A stretch of DNA of 44,967 nucleotides. Source: a virus. Position 1 is the first letter of the stretch. Each line of letters starts with the position of its first letter. Positions 14,599-22,387 of this stretch are shown here, piece by piece. A program made the position numbers and the translations under genes. The notes beneath the pieces were generated by a model that worked only from the letters and a program-made list of their open reading frames with translations, did not search any database and was not told the origin of the DNA. The stretch spans positions 1 to 44,967 of the IMG/VR virus record IMGVR_UViG_3300040801_002478; one strand, 5' to 3'.

Positions 14599-17500
14599 GA
14601 TCGTCGAATACTTCGAAGCCGGCGTCAGCTTCAACCTGGCGCCCGCGGAGGCCATCGCGTTCTTCATGGACAAAGGCCTCAACCCGACCTTCGCCTGGCA
14701 GGACATGATCGGCGCGGAGCACGACGCCGCCTTCACCGTCGCGAAGATGATGGACACGGACCTCCTCGCCACCGTGCAGAAGCGCGTGCAGGACGCCATC
14801 GACAACGGCACCACCCTCCAGGACTTCAGCAAGGAACTGATCCCCGAACTCCAGAAGGCCGGCTGGTGGGGCAAGAAGGACGTCATCGACCCGCAGACCG
14901 GCAAAGTCGTCAAGGCGCAGCTCGGCAGCGCGAGCCGCCTGGAGACCATCTTCCGCAGCAACCTCCAGAGCGCCTACGCCGTCGGGCAATGGGACAGCAT
15001 CAGCAAGAACGCGGCGACCATGCCCTACCTCATGTACGACGCCGTAGACGACAGCCGCACGCGGCCCGAGCACGCCGCCAGGGACGGGGAAGTGCACCCG
15101 GTCACCAGCGACTTCTGGACGACCCACTTCCCGCCCAACGGCTGGAATTCTTTACTGCCGTGGCAGCGTGTCAGCGGTAACGCCTACCTCGGCATCCGCG
15201 CCCATTACGAAGGGCAGATCGTGAAGGTGCGCGGGGCCAGGGGCGAATTCACCGTCACGGCGCAGCACCCGGTATTGACCACGGCGGGATGGGTGGCGGC
15301 CGGCGACCTCCGCCAAGGCGACGAGCTGATCGCCTATGCGCCGAAAATCGACAGGGGCGCCATGGCGGCCGGTGCGCACGAACACGAGAAGCCACCCACG
15401 ATTGAGCAGGCATTCAACGCGCTCGCGCGCGGCGCTCGTGGCGCCTGCCCACGCGCCGCGTTCAACCTCCACGGCGAGGCCGTGCTCGGGCAAGGCGATA
15501 TCGACGTTGTAAGCCTCGACCGCGAGCTGGTGCACCGGCTCCAGGCCGCGGCAGACCAGCTCGTCGAATACCTCGCGCTCGAACCGGCACCACCGGACCC
15601 CGCCAAGGCTGCGCTGGCGAGCCCGCGCCCGGGCCGACCGGTCGACGGGACGGCGGGCGGCGGCAGCGGAGGCGCCGGCGGCCCAAGCGCGCACCTGCCC
15701 GGGCCCATACTTAGCAGCGATAGTCCGGCGCCGGCTCACATCAACGCCGCAGGCCCGCAGATGGCGCGCGATATGCTTGCGGCACTTCCCGAAGCGATCA
15801 GCCAGCTCGCGGAGGGAGGCGCCGGCTTCATACAGCTCGACCGCCTCTGGTGGCACGGGCTTGTGCAGAGCGGGCCGCTTGCGCCCGGCCAGCTTCGCGC
15901 CCGCCAACCTCGCAGCCTCGCGCTTGGACCGCATGGGGACACCCCAGTCGCGCAAACGCCGACGGGCGGTGCTGAGGCCAACCCCGAGGCGCACCGCGAC
16001 CTCCTCAACGGAGCCCCCGGAGAGGTAGAGATTGACCGCGTCGAGGCGATCAGCGTCAGCGATTATTCTGGTCACGTCTACGACCTCCAAACGGAAAGCG
16101 GGCAGATATTAGCGTGTGACGGCGCCCATGCTCCAGCCTACGTGCTCAGTAATTGCCGCTGCGGCGTCATCCAGATGGACGCGCAGGAGGTCAAGGAAAT
16201 GGGCCTCACCCCGAAGGCGAAGCCCGAGATAGAAACCCGCACCTGGACGAACCCGCGCACCGGCGCGCAGATCAAGGTGCCCAAGGACGTAGACCCCGGC
16301 TGGCACCACAACCCCGGCAAGGCCCGCATGGAGAAGCTCCTCGCCGCCGCCGATGAGAAGGCCAAGGCCATGCTCACCGCCGAGCAGCGCGCCGCCATCA
16401 AGGCCGCCCGGGCGAAGCAGGCCATCGCGCAGGCGAACTACGAGAAGCGCGTCAGCCAGATGGAGGCCCTCGACGAACTCCTCAAGCCGAAGAAGGAGGC
16501 GCAGCTCGCCATCGACCAGGCGCTCGATGCCAACACCCCATACCTCGCGCCCGAGATCAAGAAGCTCCAGAAGGCCAAGCCCAACATGGACCCGGTCGCG
16601 CTCCTTGCCACGGCGAAGGAGAAGGCCGCGTACTACAAGGGCAAGGCCCTCGAACAGAACTGGAAAACCGCGCTCATCAAGGGCAACGAACCGACGCCCG
16701 AGGCGAAGGCGCACTTCGACACCCTCACCGACGGGCAGAAGGCGAAGCTCATCGACGCGGTCAACGAAAAGACCGGCGTCAACGCCGCCAAGGCCGAACT
16801 CGCGCAGATCGCCGAGGGCAAGGCCGACACGCAGCCAGGGGACAAGCAGAAGGTCCTCGCCAAGCTCCAGGAGACCGGGGAGGCCAGCAACAACCCGAAG
16901 GAACTGCTCGCGCAGGTCGAGGCCGGCGCCTTCAAGATCAAGCAGACCGTCATCATCAGCGCGTACAAGAAGAAGATCGTCGAGGGCAAGCTCCCGAGCC
17001 CGCAGCAGCAGGAGATATTCGACAGCTTCGACGCCGACGGCAAAGCCGCGATCCTCGCGGACATCGAGAAGAAAAAGGCCGCCCTGGCCGCCAAGCAGGC
17101 AAAGGAGGGCGGCGACGACTACGCGGCGCTTTGGCTGCGTGCCGGCGGGGAAACCTCACCCTTCCCGGCGCCCGACGTATTCGAGACCTTCTCGGACTCG
17201 GTGAAGGCCGAAGTGATGAAGGGCTTAAAGCAAAGCGTCGCCAAAGCCCCGGGCGCGCCCGAAACCCCGAAGGTCGCGCAGGCCATCCTCGACGACACCC
17301 CGGAGCCGAAAGGGCAGACCACCGCGACGCCGACCATCAACACCAACGCGCTCATTCAGACCGGCCCTCAGAAGGGCAGCAACCCGGGCGGCTTCTACAA
17401 GGACACCGACACCGGCATCGAGTGGTACATCAAGCAGCCGGCGAGTGCGGACAACGCCCGCAACGAAGTCCTCGCCGCAAAGCTCTACGAGGCCGCCGGC

Positions 17501-19684
17501 GTCGAGGCCCCGCACCTGGAACTCATCACCTTCCAGGGGCAGCCGGCCATCGCCTCCAGAATCATCGACGGCCTCAGATCAGACGCCCGAAAGCTCATCG
17601 ACACGGACGTACCAGGCGCCCGGGACAACTTCGTCGTAGACGCCTGGCTGGGGAATTGGGACGTCGTGGGCATGAACTACGACAACCTCCTCCTCAAGGG
17701 CGGCCGGGCGATCCGCGTCGACACCGGCGGCGCCATGCGCTACCGCGCGCAGGGGAGCCTCAAGAAGTCCACCGAGTGGGGACCGGACGTCACCGAACTG
17801 GAGAGCCTGCGCGACGGCACCGCGAGCCAGACCACCAGCGTCTTCGGCAAGGTCACGGAAGCCCAGGAACTCGCCGGCGCCCGGAAGGTGCTCTCCATCA
17901 CCGACAAGCAGATCGACGACCTCGTCGCCGCCTACGGGCCCGAGGACGCGGCGAAGCGCAAGGCCCTGGCAAAGACCCTCAAGGAGCGGCGCGAATACAT
18001 CAGGAGCCGCTACCCGGACGCGGTGCCCGAGCCCGAGCCCGTCCCGGCGAGCACGGCGCGCGTCACGCCCACGGAGCAGGAGCGGATCGCCGACAGCCGG
18101 GTCAACGGCTACGCCATCGACGCCGACAAGGATCTCATCGAGGACCAGCAAGTCCTGGTGTGGCAGAAGCGCAACGCGCAGAAGAAGGACGTCACCGGCG
18201 GCTACCTCAAGGTCCGGGAGAGCGCCGCGGCCGACCTCGAACGCCAGGTCGCGCAGGCCAGCAACACCACGCCCGACTACAGCGACATCAACGACAAGAT
18301 CAAGCAGGCCATCATCAGCATCCGCAGCCGGGTCGGGAAAGGCGAGGCCAGCTTCTCCGACGGCGCAAAGAGCAAGATCGTCAGCGCGCTAACCCGGCAC
18401 GAGCAGATCGTCAGAGCCCTCACCACCGAGGTCAAGGAGAAGCGGCGCCCGCAGGCGCAGCTCGACGCCTACATCGCCGAGACCGGGCCCTTCATCGAGC
18501 AGATCAAGAACGCCAAGGACAGCGGCAAGCCCGCCTGGACGCTCCCCGACGCGCGCTCCACGTGGAACGGCGTCAAGATCGCCGACGCCAAGGCCCCCGG
18601 CGGCAAAAGCCCCTGGACGCAGAAGAAAACGACCTACGCCCTCAGCGACCTCAAGAACGGGCGGCAGCAGGACAACGGGCAGACCTTCGACCTCACCCGG
18701 GAGCTATCCGGGATCAGGCACTACGAGCGGACCCTCGACGACGGCACCGTCATCCGCTACTGGCCGCAGGAGGGCAACACGGCCTTTGCCATGTGGAACC
18801 GCATCGAAGTCGAAGCACCAGGCCACGGCCCGGCATCGAGCGCGCGCGTCATGGAGGCCATCGAGGAGCTCGGCATCGACACCACCAAGCCGACCCGGAA
18901 GCAGCACGAACTCCTTTACCTCCAGCAGATCGCCTACGCGAACAAGATCGACACCGACGCCGCCTTCAAGAAGGCCATCGAGAAGGGCGACATCGAGGCC
19001 GCCAAGGCGCACATCAGCAGCAAGACCGGCGTGGACCTCGACGCGAGCCCGCACTACCGGCCCGAAGGTGTGAAGCAGGCATACGATCACGGCCGCACAG
19101 TACGCTACCGCCCGGAACTCCTCGGCAGCCCGGAATGGTCAGCCTTCGAGAAGGGCTACCGCCTGCACCACAGCGTCACCGGCGGCAACACCATCGAGTC
19201 GATGCTCGAAAAGGTCCTCGACGGCGGCGGGCAGATGGCCCCGACCACGGACAAGATCAGGCGCGGCATCCCGCCCGGCGGCATGAGCCCAGGGGCCGAC
19301 CTCCAGACCGGCGGCGCCAGCTACTTCTTCACCCGCATCAAGACCGCCAGGAGCGCGCAGAGCCGCCCGGGCGTCGTGTGGAAGGCCAAGGTCGCCGCCC
19401 GCATGGACGCCATCAGCTACGGCCATGACGCCTTCGGAGAGACCAAGGGCGACTACGTGCGCAGGAACCGCCGCAGCACCGTCGCGGAGATGAAGAACGC
19501 CAGCCAGACCAGCAACAACGAAACGATCCTCAAGAACTCCCTCAGCCTGTTCGACGACCTCGACCGGATCGTCGCCGGCAGCGCCGCGGAGCGGGACCGG
19601 ATCATCGCCATGTTCAAGGCCCGAGGCTATGACGAATGGCCCGACGGCCGTAAACTCGAGGACGTCATCAGGAGCAACCGATGA
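14594..19684 (+). CDS. Giant MuF/SPP1 gp7-like head protein with intein and kinase-like domain
   Basis: About 1696 residues from ATT 14594, or 1672 from the first ATG, 14666 (numbers below use ATG 14666). Residues 1-161 and 497-505 form the MuF/gp7 head-morphogenesis domain ending in HFPPNGWN plus CRCGVIQ. A 335-aa intein (162-496) splits this motif. Next come a long Ala/Lys-rich helical region (about 505-830) and a kinase-like domain at about 891-1035: GSNPGG loop, WYIKQP lysine, NEVLAAKLYE, catalytic-loop-like GNWDVVGMNYDNLLL, and RVDTGGAM. About 1110-1300 is helical, and the last 200 residues contain LHHSVTGGNTIESMLEKVL and GGMSPGADLQTGGASYFFTR. This layout matches MuF polymorphic toxins, whose C-terminal parts are thought to enter the target cell with DNA. 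The C-terminal activity is unknown; an ADP-ribosyltransferase-like fold is only a guess. Confidence 0.85.
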   Translation: MKIVEYFEAGVSFNLAPAEAIAFFMDKGLNPTFAWQDMIGAEHDAAFTVAKMMDTDLLATVQKRVQDAIDNGTTLQDFSKELIPELQKAGWWGKKDVIDPQTGKVVKAQLGSASRLETIFRSNLQSAYAVGQWDSISKNAATMPYLMYDAVDDSRTRPEHAARDGEVHPVTSDFWTTHFPPNGWNSLLPWQRVSGNAYLGIRAHYEGQIVKVRGARGEFTVTAQHPVLTTAGWVAAGDLRQGDELIAYAPKIDRGAMAAGAHEHEKPPTIEQAFNALARGARGACPRAAFNLHGEAVLGQGDIDVVSLDRELVHRLQAAADQLVEYLALEPAPPDPAKAALASPRPGRPVDGTAGGGSGGAGGPSAHLPGPILSSDSPAPAHINAAGPQMARDMLAALPEAISQLAEGGAGFIQLDRLWWHGLVQSGPLAPGQLRARQPRSLALGPHGDTPVAQTPTGGAEANPEAHRDLLNGAPGEVEIDRVEAISVSDYSGHVYDLQTESGQILACDGAHAPAYVLSNCRCGVIQMDAQEVKEMGLTPKAKPEIETRTWTNPRTGAQIKVPKDVDPGWHHNPGKARMEKLLAAADEKAKAMLTAEQRAAIKAARAKQAIAQANYEKRVSQMEALDELLKPKKEAQLAIDQALDANTPYLAPEIKKLQKAKPNMDPVALLATAKEKAAYYKGKALEQNWKTALIKGNEPTPEAKAHFDTLTDGQKAKLIDAVNEKTGVNAAKAELAQIAEGKADTQPGDKQKVLAKLQETGEASNNPKELLAQVEAGAFKIKQTVIISAYKKKIVEGKLPSPQQQEIFDSFDADGKAAILADIEKKKAALAAKQAKEGGDDYAALWLRAGGETSPFPAPDVFETFSDSVKAEVMKGLKQSVAKAPGAPETPKVAQAILDDTPEPKGQTTATPTINTNALIQTGPQKGSNPGGFYKDTDTGIEWYIKQPASADNARNEVLAAKLYEAAGVEAPHLELITFQGQPAIASRIIDGLRSDARKLIDTDVPGARDNFVVDAWLGNWDVVGMNYDNLLLKGGRAIRVDTGGAMRYRAQGSLKKSTEWGPDVTELESLRDGTASQTTSVFGKVTEAQELAGARKVLSITDKQIDDLVAAYGPEDAAKRKALAKTLKERREYIRSRYPDAVPEPEPVPASTARVTPTEQERIADSRVNGYAIDADKDLIEDQQVLVWQKRNAQKKDVTGGYLKVRESAAADLERQVAQASNTTPDYSDINDKIKQAIISIRSRVGKGEASFSDGAKSKIVSALTRHEQIVRALTTEVKEKRRPQAQLDAYIAETGPFIEQIKNAKDSGKPAWTLPDARSTWNGVKIADAKAPGGKSPWTQKKTTYALSDLKNGRQQDNGQTFDLTRELSGIRHYERTLDDGTVIRYWPQEGNTAFAMWNRIEVEAPGHGPASSARVMEAIEELGIDTTKPTRKQHELLYLQQIAYANKIDTDAAFKKAIEKGDIEAAKAHISSKTGVDLDASPHYRPEGVKQAYDHGRTVRYRPELLGSPEWSAFEKGYRLHHSVTGGNTIESMLEKVLDGGGQMAPTTDKIRRGIPPGGMSPGADLQTGGASYFFTRIKTARSAQSRPGVVWKAKVAARMDAISYGHDAFGETKGDYVRRNRRSTVAEMKNASQTSNNETILKNSLSLFDDLDRIVAGSAAERDRIIAMFKARGYDEWPDGRKLEDVIRSNR
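15152..16075 (-). CDS. Antisense homing endonuclease nested in the intein (Vsr/EDxHD-like)
   Basis: A 307-aa protein on the strand opposite to the intein. Start GTG 16075 has GGAGG 8 nt upstream (16088-16084). Two helix-turn-helix segments, about 11-50 (AVNLYLSGGSVEEVAVRLGV, STARRRLRDWGVPMRS) and about 77-117 (AVELYEAGASLRELADRFGK), are typical DNA-binding modules of homing nucleases. After an Arg/Ala linker, residues 160-240 resemble the Vsr/EDxHD fold: E168, Q183, Y189-NVDIAL with D192, LAVEVERGAW with E203/E205, then RERVECLLNRGWLLVFV. The stop TAA (15154-15152) is the complement of the intein's second codon. Codons are exactly complementary to sense codons, so the gene must avoid TTA, CTA and TCA for the intein to stay open, and it does. 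It probably cuts intein-less MuF alleles. Confidence 0.78.
   Translation of the reverse strand: MTRIIADADRLDAVNLYLSGGSVEEVAVRLGVGLSTARRRLRDWGVPMRSKREAARLAGAKLAGRKRPALHKPVPPEAVELYEAGASLRELADRFGKCRKHIARHLRACGVDVSRRRTIAAKYGPGQVRAWAAGASAAAARRPVDRSARARARQRSLGGVRWCRFEREVFDELVCRGLEPVHQLAVEAYNVDIALPEHGLAVEVERGAWAGATSAARERVECLLNRGWLLVFVRTGRHGAPVDFRRIGDQLVALAEVAGRHPSRRGQYRVLRRDGEFAPGPAHLHDLPFVMGADAEVGVTADTLPRQ
16084..16088 (-). promoter_or_regulatory. Shine-Dalgarno of the antisense nuclease
   Basis: On the minus strand GGAGG (16088-16084) stands 8 nt before GTG 16075. It decides for this GTG over the upstream in-frame TTG at 16090, which overlaps the site itself. On the sense strand the same bases encode the conserved VYDLQT part of the intein, so the ribosome site is embedded in a splicing block. 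No convincing minus-strand promoter was identified. Confidence 0.6.
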
Positions 19685-20031
19685 GAACACCAGGAGAAGC
19701 CAGCCGGGACGGCGAGCGCATCGCCATCAGCCCACCCAACGGCGTCATCCGCGCCGCCGTGCACGCCTTCGACCTTGAGGGCGGCGGCCTGGCGTGGACC
19801 GAGCCAGGCTGGACCGTGCCCGACCTCGGCCTGCACGCGCACCACGCGATCCCAGGCACCGTCGAGCCCGTCGCAGGGATGCCAGACACCTGGACCCTCA
19901 CCCCGACCGACACGGACGCCTACGGCAGCGAATGGCAGATGTTCCTCGCGCCCGAGTCCAGGCCCGAAGGGGAGCGCAGCGAGGCCGCGGACGAACTGGA
20001 GGACCAACTGGAAGTCAAAGTCACCCGGTAG
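19681..20031 (+). CDS. Hypothetical protein coupled to the MuF gene
   Basis: A 116-aa acidic protein (starts MRTPGEASRDGERIAISPPN; ends in a Glu-rich helix). It overlaps the MuF stop by the ATGA arrangement, so it is translated with the head protein. The beta-rich middle (GGGLAWTEPGWTVPDLGLHA) suggests a small globular or virion protein. If MuF is a toxin, a coupled downstream gene could be its immunity or chaperone partner; this is only positional inference. Family not recognised. Confidence 0.65.
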   Translation: MRTPGEASRDGERIAISPPNGVIRAAVHAFDLEGGGLAWTEPGWTVPDLGLHAHHAIPGTVEPVAGMPDTWTLTPTDTDAYGSEWQMFLAPESRPEGERSEAADELEDQLEVKVTR

Positions 20032-20066
20032 CACACCGGGAGAATACCGGAGAAACATGGTATACT
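20024..20066 (+). promoter_or_regulatory. Extended -10 promoter with ACCGG sites
   Basis: TGGTATACT (20058-20066) is an extended -10 element (TGnTATACT) upstream of the gene at 20101. Sites cccggtag (20025-20032), caccggga (about 20034-20041) and ataccggaga (20044-20053) lie just upstream, within the polymerase footprint, suggesting repressor control. No good -35 is present, as expected for an extended -10. Confidence 0.6.
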
Positions 20067-20100
20067 GCCGGGGCAGGCACAATAACAAGGAGCCCCGGCC

Positions 20101-20634
20101 ATGTGGATATTCACCCCTCACGGATTCATCAGCGCGGTAAAGCACCGCGACTACGACAACGTCCTCATCGTGCGCGCCCGCCGGCGCGAGCACCTGGAAG
20201 CGGTCCTACCAGGCCGACCCATCGAGCAGACCGACAACGCCGACTACCGCTACCGCACGCAAGTGCTCAAGGGCGAACTGGCGGCCGTCATCGCCGAGGC
20301 GATCCAGGGCATCGACTACGACAACTTCAAGAACAGCATCCCCGACAACCAGTACCACGACGCCTGCAGCGGCGTCTGGAGCGTCATGCACCGCCTCCAG
20401 CCGGGCAGTTGGTACCAGGGCGTCACCCTCGCGCACGAGTACGCCGAGGACGGGGAGGACCTCGACCAGCCCGAGTTGTGGCCGCAGGACGACGACGACC
20501 GTTACAGCCACACCGATGACCGGGAGCGCCTGCGGGCCCTCGTCGAAGGCACGCTGACCCGCTGCCAGGACTGCGGCGTCGAGCAGACCGACGGGAGCTA
20601 CCTCTGCAGCGACTGCGACATCACCGCCTCCTAG
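20101..20634 (+). CDS. Conserved phage hypothetical protein with zinc-ribbon tail
   Basis: A 177-aa protein beginning MWIFTPHGFISAVKHRDYDN, a pattern I recognise from many phage hypothetical proteins. A helical middle (AAVIAEAIQGIDYDNFKNSI) follows, and a C-terminal zinc-ribbon-like pair CQDCGVEQTDGSYLCSDC. Aaggag precedes the ATG. It has its own promoter and terminator, so it forms a one-gene unit of moron type. Function unknown. Confidence 0.8.
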   Translation: MWIFTPHGFISAVKHRDYDNVLIVRARRREHLEAVLPGRPIEQTDNADYRYRTQVLKGELAAVIAEAIQGIDYDNFKNSIPDNQYHDACSGVWSVMHRLQPGSWYQGVTLAHEYAEDGEDLDQPELWPQDDDDRYSHTDDRERLRALVEGTLTRCQDCGVEQTDGSYLCSDCDITAS

Positions 20635-20652
20635 CCGGCCACCGCCGGCCCT

Positions 20653-20676
20653 GCCCGCTTCGGCGGGCTTTTTTTT
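20653..20676 (+). terminator. Rho-independent terminator
   Basis: GCCCGC (20653-20658), TTCG tetraloop, GCGGGC (20663-20668), then eight T. A textbook terminator that separates the 20101-20634 unit from the small-gene cassette. Confidence 0.92.
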
Positions 20677-20684
20677 GCCCGGGC

Positions 20685-20803
20685 CATACCGGCGGGAACC
20701 GGAAAATGACGCATAAAAACCGGCTAACGCTTGCCTAATACCGGATCGCTTGCCAGTATTGGTGCGTCGGCAACAAGCCGACCATAAGCAAAAACCGGAG
20801 AGA
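20685..20803 (+). promoter_or_regulatory. Promoter and ACCGG operators of the small-gene/SSB cassette
   Basis: AT-rich intergenic DNA with ccataccggcgg (20685), gggaaccggaaa (20694), aaaaaccggcta (20715), taataccggatc (20737) and aaaaaccggaga (20790). A promoter candidate TTGCCT (20731-20736) with CAGTAT 17 nt further downstream encloses the 20737 site, like the TTGCCC/CATGAT promoter of the immunity region. Five sites make this the second densest cluster. Confidence 0.6.
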
Positions 20804-20807
20804 CACC

Positions 20808-20960
20808 ATGAGCACAGCGCCCGACCCACGCGACGCCTACACCACGCGAATCAACGGACACGTCGTCGGCGTCCACAGCACCGAGGAGGCCGCGCGAAAC
20901 CACGCCTGGACCCTCGAAGCCTACCTCGGCATGCACACCGTGCAGGAGGTGACGGCATGA
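20808..20960 (+). CDS. Small hypothetical protein (50 aa)
   Basis: The first gene of the cassette (MSTAPDPRDAYTTRINGHVV), with ccggag 6-9 nt before the ATG. It overlaps the next gene by ATGA. Family not recognised; length, ribosome site and coupling support it. Confidence 0.6.
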   Translation: MSTAPDPRDAYTTRINGHVVGVHSTEEAARNHAWTLEAYLGMHTVQEVTA

Positions 20961-21256
20961 GCCTGGAGCACGCACGCGCGAACTTCGCCGACTGGATCGA
21001 CACCCTCCTCGATGAGAAGGGCGTGGACCCGCTCGCCAACTTCAGCATCGCGACCGACCGCACGCACCACTTCATGACCTACAGCACGGTCGTCGAGGCG
21101 GCAAAGCAGGCGCCGCTTCACGAGCAGCAGGCCATCAAGACCGCCCTCGTGAAGATCGACTTCTGCAACGGCGACGTCTGCCACTTCCTGCGCCACCTCG
21201 GCCGCGCCCTCGCGGAGCACACCGACCGGGCGATGTACGGGGAGGCGACCGCATGA
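20957..21256 (+). CDS. Hypothetical protein
   Basis: A 99-aa protein (MSLEHARANFADWIDTLLDE) of mostly helical composition; aggagg lies upstream of the chosen ATG, within the previous gene. ATGA overlaps on both sides. Family not recognised; part of the early-type cassette that ends with SSB. Confidence 0.65.
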   Translation: MSLEHARANFADWIDTLLDEKGVDPLANFSIATDRTHHFMTYSTVVEAAKQAPLHEQQAIKTALVKIDFCNGDVCHFLRHLGRALAEHTDRAMYGEATA

Positions 21257-21834
21257 AGATCACGATCACCATCGACAACGACGCCCTGGGCAACGACGCC
21301 CTCGTCCAGATGAACCGGGAGGAGCTCGCCATGTGGGCCCTCAACGCCGCCCGGCACCGGATCGTGGACGCGGGCTACCCGCACAAGGCCCTCAACCTCC
21401 GAGACCACAACGGCAACACCGTCGGCACCGTCGAGTGCCAGGGCAGCCCCGAAATCGACCACAGCGCAGACCGCTGGGCAGAGCAGAAGCTCCGCGAGCG
21501 CGCGCGCGCGAGGAGAAATCTAATGAGCAAGATCACGCACCTCCACACCAGCACCGGCGACCGCGGGCGCGGCCTGAGACTCCAGGCCATGCTGGCACGG
21601 CAGGAGGAACTGCTCGCAGACCTCCACGCGCACCGGCAGGCCTTCAAGCGACGCCTCGCCAGCCAGACCTTCACCCGAGCCCGGGACTTCGCGCCCATCA
21701 ACCCGCTCGACGAATGGCTCGAAGTCGGGCACCGCAAGGGCAGCGCCATCGACGTCCCCTACCTGGTCGAGATCGGCCGCATCACGACCATCAGCCTCAA
21801 CGGGCGCATCTACGCGCGGGAGGTGACGGCATGA
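21253..21834 (+). CDS. Hypothetical protein, possible two-part ORF
   Basis: A 193-aa ORF. Residues 1-90 (MKITITIDNDALGNDALVQM, ending in an Arg/Ala run) look like one small protein. From M91 (MSKITHLHTSTGDRGRGL) a second helical and beta part begins, with aggag about 9 nt before that in-frame ATG (21523), so an internal start or an old fusion of two cassette genes is possible. No family recognised. Confidence 0.65.
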   Translation: MKITITIDNDALGNDALVQMNREELAMWALNAARHRIVDAGYPHKALNLRDHNGNTVGTVECQGSPEIDHSADRWAEQKLRERARARRNLMSKITHLHTSTGDRGRGLRLQAMLARQEELLADLHAHRQAFKRRLASQTFTRARDFAPINPLDEWLEVGHRKGSAIDVPYLVEIGRITTISLNGRIYAREVTA

Positions 21835-22217
21835 CCAACGGAATCATCGCCGGCAGGCCCCAGACAGCCCCGAACCCGGGGCAGCTTTCCTTCCTCGAAC
21901 AGCCCGAGTTCGACACCAAGCACGGCCGGGCCTTTCGAGCCTTCCACGCGGAGAACCCGGACGTTTTCGAGGAACTCGTCGGCCTCGTTCGCCACGCCTA
22001 CAACCAGGGCCGGCCCCGGATCGGCATGGGGATGCTGTTCGAGGTCCTCCGCTGGAACCGGATCGCCGGCACGCGAGGCGAGGAGTTCAAGCTCAACAAC
22101 AACTACCGCGCCTACTACACGCGCCTCATCACCCTCACGCACCCGCACCTGGGCGCGCTGCTCACGCGACGCGAGTCGATGGCCGACAGCGAGAACTACC
22201 AGGAGGCCGCGGCATGA
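21831..22217 (+). CDS. Conserved phage hypothetical protein
   Basis: A 128-aa protein. EELVGLVRHAYNQGRPRIGM and FEVLRWNRIAGTRGEEFKLN with NNYRAYYTRL resemble a small phage protein family of unknown function with a helix-turn-helix-like start. Aggtg precedes the ATG; ATGA overlap on both sides. Confidence 0.7.
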   Translation: MTNGIIAGRPQTAPNPGQLSFLEQPEFDTKHGRAFRAFHAENPDVFEELVGLVRHAYNQGRPRIGMGMLFEVLRWNRIAGTRGEEFKLNNNYRAYYTRLITLTHPHLGALLTRRESMADSENYQEAAA

Positions 22218-22387
22218 GCGAAGAAACCATAGCGGTCCTCGTCGTGCAGGACGAAGGCGACAGCCCCATCCGCTGGAACACGGCGCCCAACACGCCCGAG
22301 TGGCGCGAGAGCCTGCAAAAGCAAGCCGACCGACTCAAGACGCGCGGCAGCCGCGCCTGGGTCCAGACCGAGAGGAAAGACCCATGA
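22214..22387 (+). CDS. Small hypothetical protein (57 aa)
   Basis: MSEETIAVLVVQDEGDSPIR, then a basic helix. ATGA overlaps with both neighbours and aggagg upstream support translation. Family not recognised. Confidence 0.55.
   Translation: MSEETIAVLVVQDEGDSPIRWNTAPNTPEWRESLQKQADRLKTRGSRAWVQTERKDP

Larger units (their letters stand above)
15149..16153 (+). other. Intein inserted in the MuF head protein
   Basis: A 335-residue intein between GWN and CRCGV, the zinc-ligand-like motif conserved in uninterrupted homologues. It starts with Ser (tct 15149). Block A/B features are AYLGIRAHYEGQIVKVRG and FTVTAQHPVLTTAGWVAAGD with LRQGDELI, including the T-x-x-H motif. It ends with block F/G, GHVYDLQTESGQILA and YVLSN, followed by Cys+1 of the extein (16154). 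The penultimate residue is Ser rather than the usual His. Between the splicing blocks the sense translation is Ala/Gly/Pro-rich with no LAGLIDADG, HNH or GIY-YIG motif; that DNA instead encodes a nuclease on the other strand. Splicing should restore a functional head protein of about 1337 residues (counted from ATG 14666). Confidence 0.85.

Noticed and set aside
15149-16153. Sense-strand homing endonuclease domain of the intein
   Set aside because: No LAGLIDADG, HNH or GIY-YIG motif in the sense translation between the splicing blocks.
17131-19428. 765-aa plus-strand ORF in another frame of the MuF gene
   Set aside because: Arg/Gly/His-rich out-of-frame translation; the MuF frame carries the kinase-like motifs and ends at a coupled stop.
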